Shown here piece after piece: positions 6,503-8,388 of a stretch of 8,388 nucleotides of DNA. Positions within the stretch are counted from its first letter, which is position 1. The number at the start of each line of letters is the position of its first letter. The stretch is from Heyndrickxia sporothermodurans. Its GTDB lineage: Bacteria; Bacillota; Bacilli; Bacillales; Bacillaceae_C. Location of the stretch: NCBI RefSeq assembly GCF_016785185.1, contig NZ_JAEKDY010000136.1; one strand, given 5' to 3'. A program made the translations under genes and the position numbers. Under the pieces are notes generated by a model, which saw nothing but the letters and a program-made list of their open reading frames with translations, did not search any database and was not told the origin of the DNA.

Positions 6503-6508
6503 ATGTTA

Positions 6509-7555
6509 ATGAAAAAGTGGGTAGGGGCATGTCAAATTGCTGCAGTTTATGTTGGAACAGTAATTGGAGCCGGTTTTGCAACTGGAAGAGAAATAGTTGT
6601 GTTTTTTACGAAGTATGGATTTATCGGAATTTTATCTATTCTAATGGCGGGATATTTATTTATTGTATTAGGTTCAAAAATCATGGTGAAGGCCATTGAT
6701 CTTAAAGCACATTCATATGAGATTTTTAATCAATATGTATTTGGAAAAAGCATTGCAAAGTTGATGAATATATTTATGTTGTTTATGTTGTTAGGTGTTT
6801 GTGGAGTTATGTTTTCAGGTGCAGGTTCCGTATTTGAAGATCATTTAGGAATCGATAAAAATATAGGAATATTTCTTACCATTGGATTAACGATACTCAT
6901 TATGATTATTGGAACGAAGGGCGTATTTGCAGTTAATTCTTTCGTCGTACCGATGATGGTTCTATTTAATTTTATCATTATGACACAATCACTCGTAGCT
7001 CCAAATTTTGCTGATACATTTTTTCATATTCCGGAGATTGATAATGGATGGAAATTTTTTTTCTCACCATTTTCCTATGCAGCCCTTAATTTAACATTAG
7101 CTCAAGCTGTGCTGGTGCCAATTGCCTATGAAGTGAATGATAAAGAAATCGTCAAATGGGGGGGCGTTATCGGAGGCGTTTTATTAACCCTTATTTTAAT
7201 ATCCAGTCATATTACACTCATTATGCTACCGAACGTAACCGAGTATGATATTCCTATGGCGATTATTGTCCAAAATATGTTCAGCAGTATTTATTTTATT
7301 TATGTAGCAATAATTTATGGTGAAATTTTCACATCGATTATTGGGAATATTTATGGTCTAGGAAAACAACTGCGGCGATATCTCTCTTTGAAAATGTTCT
7401 GGATATATATAATGATCATTGCCGTTGTAACGTTAATTAGTAAGATTAATTATGGCACACTTCTCTCATTTTTATATCCATTATTCGGTTATATAAATCT
7501 ATTATTTATCATTTTATTATGGCTAAAAAAAGACAAAATAGACCTCAAAAAATAG
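6509..7555 (+). CDS. ykvI: YkvI-family integral membrane protein, putative transporter
   Basis: With the start at 6509 the protein has 348 residues; B. subtilis YkvI is about the same length and also follows clpE. It is almost wholly hydrophobic, with about ten predicted membrane helices and a short lysine-rich tail (KKDKIDLKK). The first helix, ACQIAAVYVGTVIGAGFATGREI, has a glycine-rich break (GTVIGAGFATG) like the unwound first helix of APC/LeuT-fold transporters, followed by FFTKYGFIG. This suggests a cation-coupled or amino-acid-type transporter, but no substrate is known for the family and none is indicated by the neighbours. A possible promoter (TTGTCG at 6445, TACATA at 6467, spacer 16) is weak. 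Transcription diverges from clpE and ends in the terminator at 7541-7583, which starts within the last codons of this gene. Confidence 0.85.
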   Translation: MKKWVGACQIAAVYVGTVIGAGFATGREIVVFFTKYGFIGILSILMAGYLFIVLGSKIMVKAIDLKAHSYEIFNQYVFGKSIAKLMNIFMLFMLLGVCGVMFSGAGSVFEDHLGIDKNIGIFLTIGLTILIMIIGTKGVFAVNSFVVPMMVLFNFIIMTQSLVAPNFADTFFHIPEIDNGWKFFFSPFSYAALNLTLAQAVLVPIAYEVNDKEIVKWGGVIGGVLLTLILISSHITLIMLPNVTEYDIPMAIIVQNMFSSIYFIYVAIIYGEIFTSIIGNIYGLGKQLRRYLSLKMFWIYIMIIAVVTLISKINYGTLLSFLYPLFGYINLLFIILLWLKKDKIDLKK

Positions 7556-7583
7556 GCCGGTTCAAAAGCCTTTTTTTGAGGTT
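7541..7583. terminator. Shared bidirectional terminator of ykvI and the CPBP gene
   Basis: ACCTCAAAAAA-T-AGGC (7542-7557) pairs with GCCTTTTTTTGAGGT (7568-7582), with one bulged base and a loop of about 10 bases. The T7 run on the plus strand and T6 on the minus strand lie inside the arms. The left arm covers the last four codons and stop of ykvI; the right edge touches the stop codon of the minus-strand gene (7583-7585). Confidence 0.8.
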
Positions 7584-8194
7584 TAATGAAGTGGAAGAAC
7601 AACGATTAGCAATAAATCAAAAATTAAATGGGAAATAACGACAAGCGGGATGCTTTTAAATTTATAATAAAGCGTACCCCACACAATGCCTCCAACTAAT
7701 GCAGCGAACATTAAAACAATATTACCTGAATAGATAAACACAGATGCGTTTAAAATGGCAGTTATTAAAACAGGAATCCAACCTTGAATCTGTTTCATCA
7801 GTCTTTTTTGAATAAAGCCACGCCAAAAGATTTCTTCGCCGGGTGCCATAATAAATACTAAAACAAAATAATGCCAAACCCATTTTGGAGAAAGCAAATC
7901 ATAAGTTTTGATTACTTTATTCTCTAAGTATGAAGAAACGATGGAGAAAAACCAGTCTCCAATCCAAAAGACTAAATATAATCCAATGCCCGAAGTAATC
8001 CCTTTAAACAAGTATTTCTTAGTCGATACATCATCATCGGTCTTTTCATTAACGATAGAATAGCTTATAAGTAATAGTGATACTGCAGTATATATGTACC
8101 AAAAGATTGATTTATCATGAAATGTAATATACAACAATACATGCGCTAACAATATCCCTAAAATCAGCTTAATATCTGCCGCGCTGCGTTTCAT
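7583..8194 (-). CDS. CPBP-family (Abi/Rce1-like) intramembrane protein, second catalytic His apparently missing
   Basis: This 203-residue membrane protein has about six hydrophobic helices and the family hallmark MAPGEEIFWRGFIQKRL, with Glu120, Glu121 and Arg125. The third motif ISHLIFD is present (His189, Asp193). In the middle motif, relatives as I recall them read about VHIxSGN; here the sequence is VFIYSGN, so Phe153 (codon 7736-7738) stands where a metal-binding or catalytic His is expected. CPBP proteins include Rce1-type prenyl-protein proteases and bacteriocin-immunity proteins, but most Bacillus members have no known substrate. With this change the protein may be inactive as a protease or act as a binding protein. 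A GAGGGGAG site lies 11 bases before the ATG, slightly far. It is not adjacent to bacteriocin genes. The family call is firm; the function is unknown. Confidence 0.82.
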   Translation of the reverse strand: MKRSAADIKLILGILLAHVLLYITFHDKSIFWYIYTAVSLLLISYSIVNEKTDDDVSTKKYLFKGITSGIGLYLVFWIGDWFFSIVSSYLENKVIKTYDLLSPKWVWHYFVLVFIMAPGEEIFWRGFIQKRLMKQIQGWIPVLITAILNASVFIYSGNIVLMFAALVGGIVWGTLYYKFKSIPLVVISHLIFDLLLIVVLPLH

Positions 8195-8283
8195 TTGTAA
8201 GTAAACTCCCCTCGACTATACGATAGAAAACAAAACAACTTATAAAGTATATTTTAACAAATGAATGAATTTCATAATTCTTA

Positions 8284-8300
8284 GCCCTTGTGTATCAAGG
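8284..8300. repeat. Short inverted repeat (hairpin) in the right intergenic region
   Basis: CCCTTG-TGTAT-CAAGGG is a perfect 6-bp stem with a 5-base loop. On the minus strand it starts 3 bases after the stop of the partial reading frame at 8304, where a terminator would be expected, and outer CTTA/TAAG bases can extend it. There is no T run after the stem, so it is not called as a terminator. Confidence 0.5.
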
Positions 8301-8303
8301 GGT

Positions 8304-8388
8304 TTAAGAGATAAAAAAAGAAGTACCTCCCCAAATCTTGTATAATGGTAGTTGACCAGTAAGCCCCCATTCAAACAACGCATATAAA
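8304..8388 (-). CDS. C-terminal end of an unrecognised reading frame (start outside window)
   Basis: The minus strand is open from the window edge to a TAA at 8304-8306, giving 27 codons. The peptide begins LYALFEWGL and ends TGQLPLYKIWGGTSFFIS. It is hydrophobic and aromatic-rich. I do not recognise the family. Support for a real gene is limited to the uninterrupted frame, its protein-like composition and the hairpin just after the stop. It would be co-directional with the CPBP gene, with 109 bp between them. Confidence 0.4.
   Translation of the reverse strand, partial: LYALFEWGLTGQLPLYKIWGGTSFFIS

Noticed and set aside
6419..6508. Longer YkvI beginning at TTG 6419
   Set aside because: The added 30 residues are not family-like, the start overlaps a CtsR box, and ATG 6509 has a good ribosome site and gives the usual length.
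7583..8194. Phage-abortive-infection (Abi) defence gene
   Set aside because: The Abi label of the CPBP family is historical. There are no defence genes nearby, and the neighbours are housekeeping genes.
8341..8388. Plus-strand promoter TATAAT (8341) or TTGACC (8352)
   Set aside because: TATAAT has no -35 at 16-18 bp, and TTGACC has no -10 at the right distance. The region also reads as coding on the other strand.

Overview
The window is low-GC DNA from an endospore-forming Bacillaceae-type Firmicute. The evidence is the A/T-rich codon use, the AAGGAGG-type ribosome binding sites, CtsR operators in front of a ClpE-type chaperone ATPase, and a KinD-like orphan sensor kinase next to an MhqR-type regulator. 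From memory, B. subtilis has the order kinD - mhqR - motB/motA - clpE - ykvI. The same backbone is seen here, with an M3-family peptidase gene in the place of motBA.

Layout, left to right. Positions 1-210 are the right end of an IS66-family insertion sequence: the last 53 codons of the transposase, a hairpin, and a terminal repeat ending CGCTTAC. Its edge lies only 16 bp from the stop codon of a sensor histidine kinase (227-1720, minus), where it seems to have split the kinase's terminator. A MarR/MhqR-type repressor gene (1828-2265, plus) diverges from the kinase and is closed by its own terminator. An M3 oligoendopeptidase (2380-4080, plus) follows. It converges on clpE (4120-6246, minus), and the two share one perfect 20-bp-arm terminator that contains both stop codons. 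The clpE upstream region (6247-6424) carries a good sigma-A promoter and three tandem-heptad CtsR boxes. A YkvI-type membrane protein (6509-7555, plus) diverges from clpE and converges, again over a shared terminator, on a small CPBP/Abi-type membrane protein (7583-8194, minus). The right edge holds a hairpin and the last 27 codons of an unrecognised minus-strand reading frame.

Functionally this is a set of housekeeping and stress genes, each mostly with its own promoter and terminator. They cover signal input to sporulation or biofilm control (kinase), quinone/electrophile response (MhqR), peptide turnover (M3 peptidase) and protein quality control (ClpE under CtsR). Two poorly characterised membrane proteins complete the set. 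I see no CRISPR array, tRNA, rRNA, defence island or convincing new system. The most notable points are the IS66 insertion at the kinase terminator, the CtsR box architecture, and a CPBP protein in which the second conserved histidine appears to be replaced by Phe.
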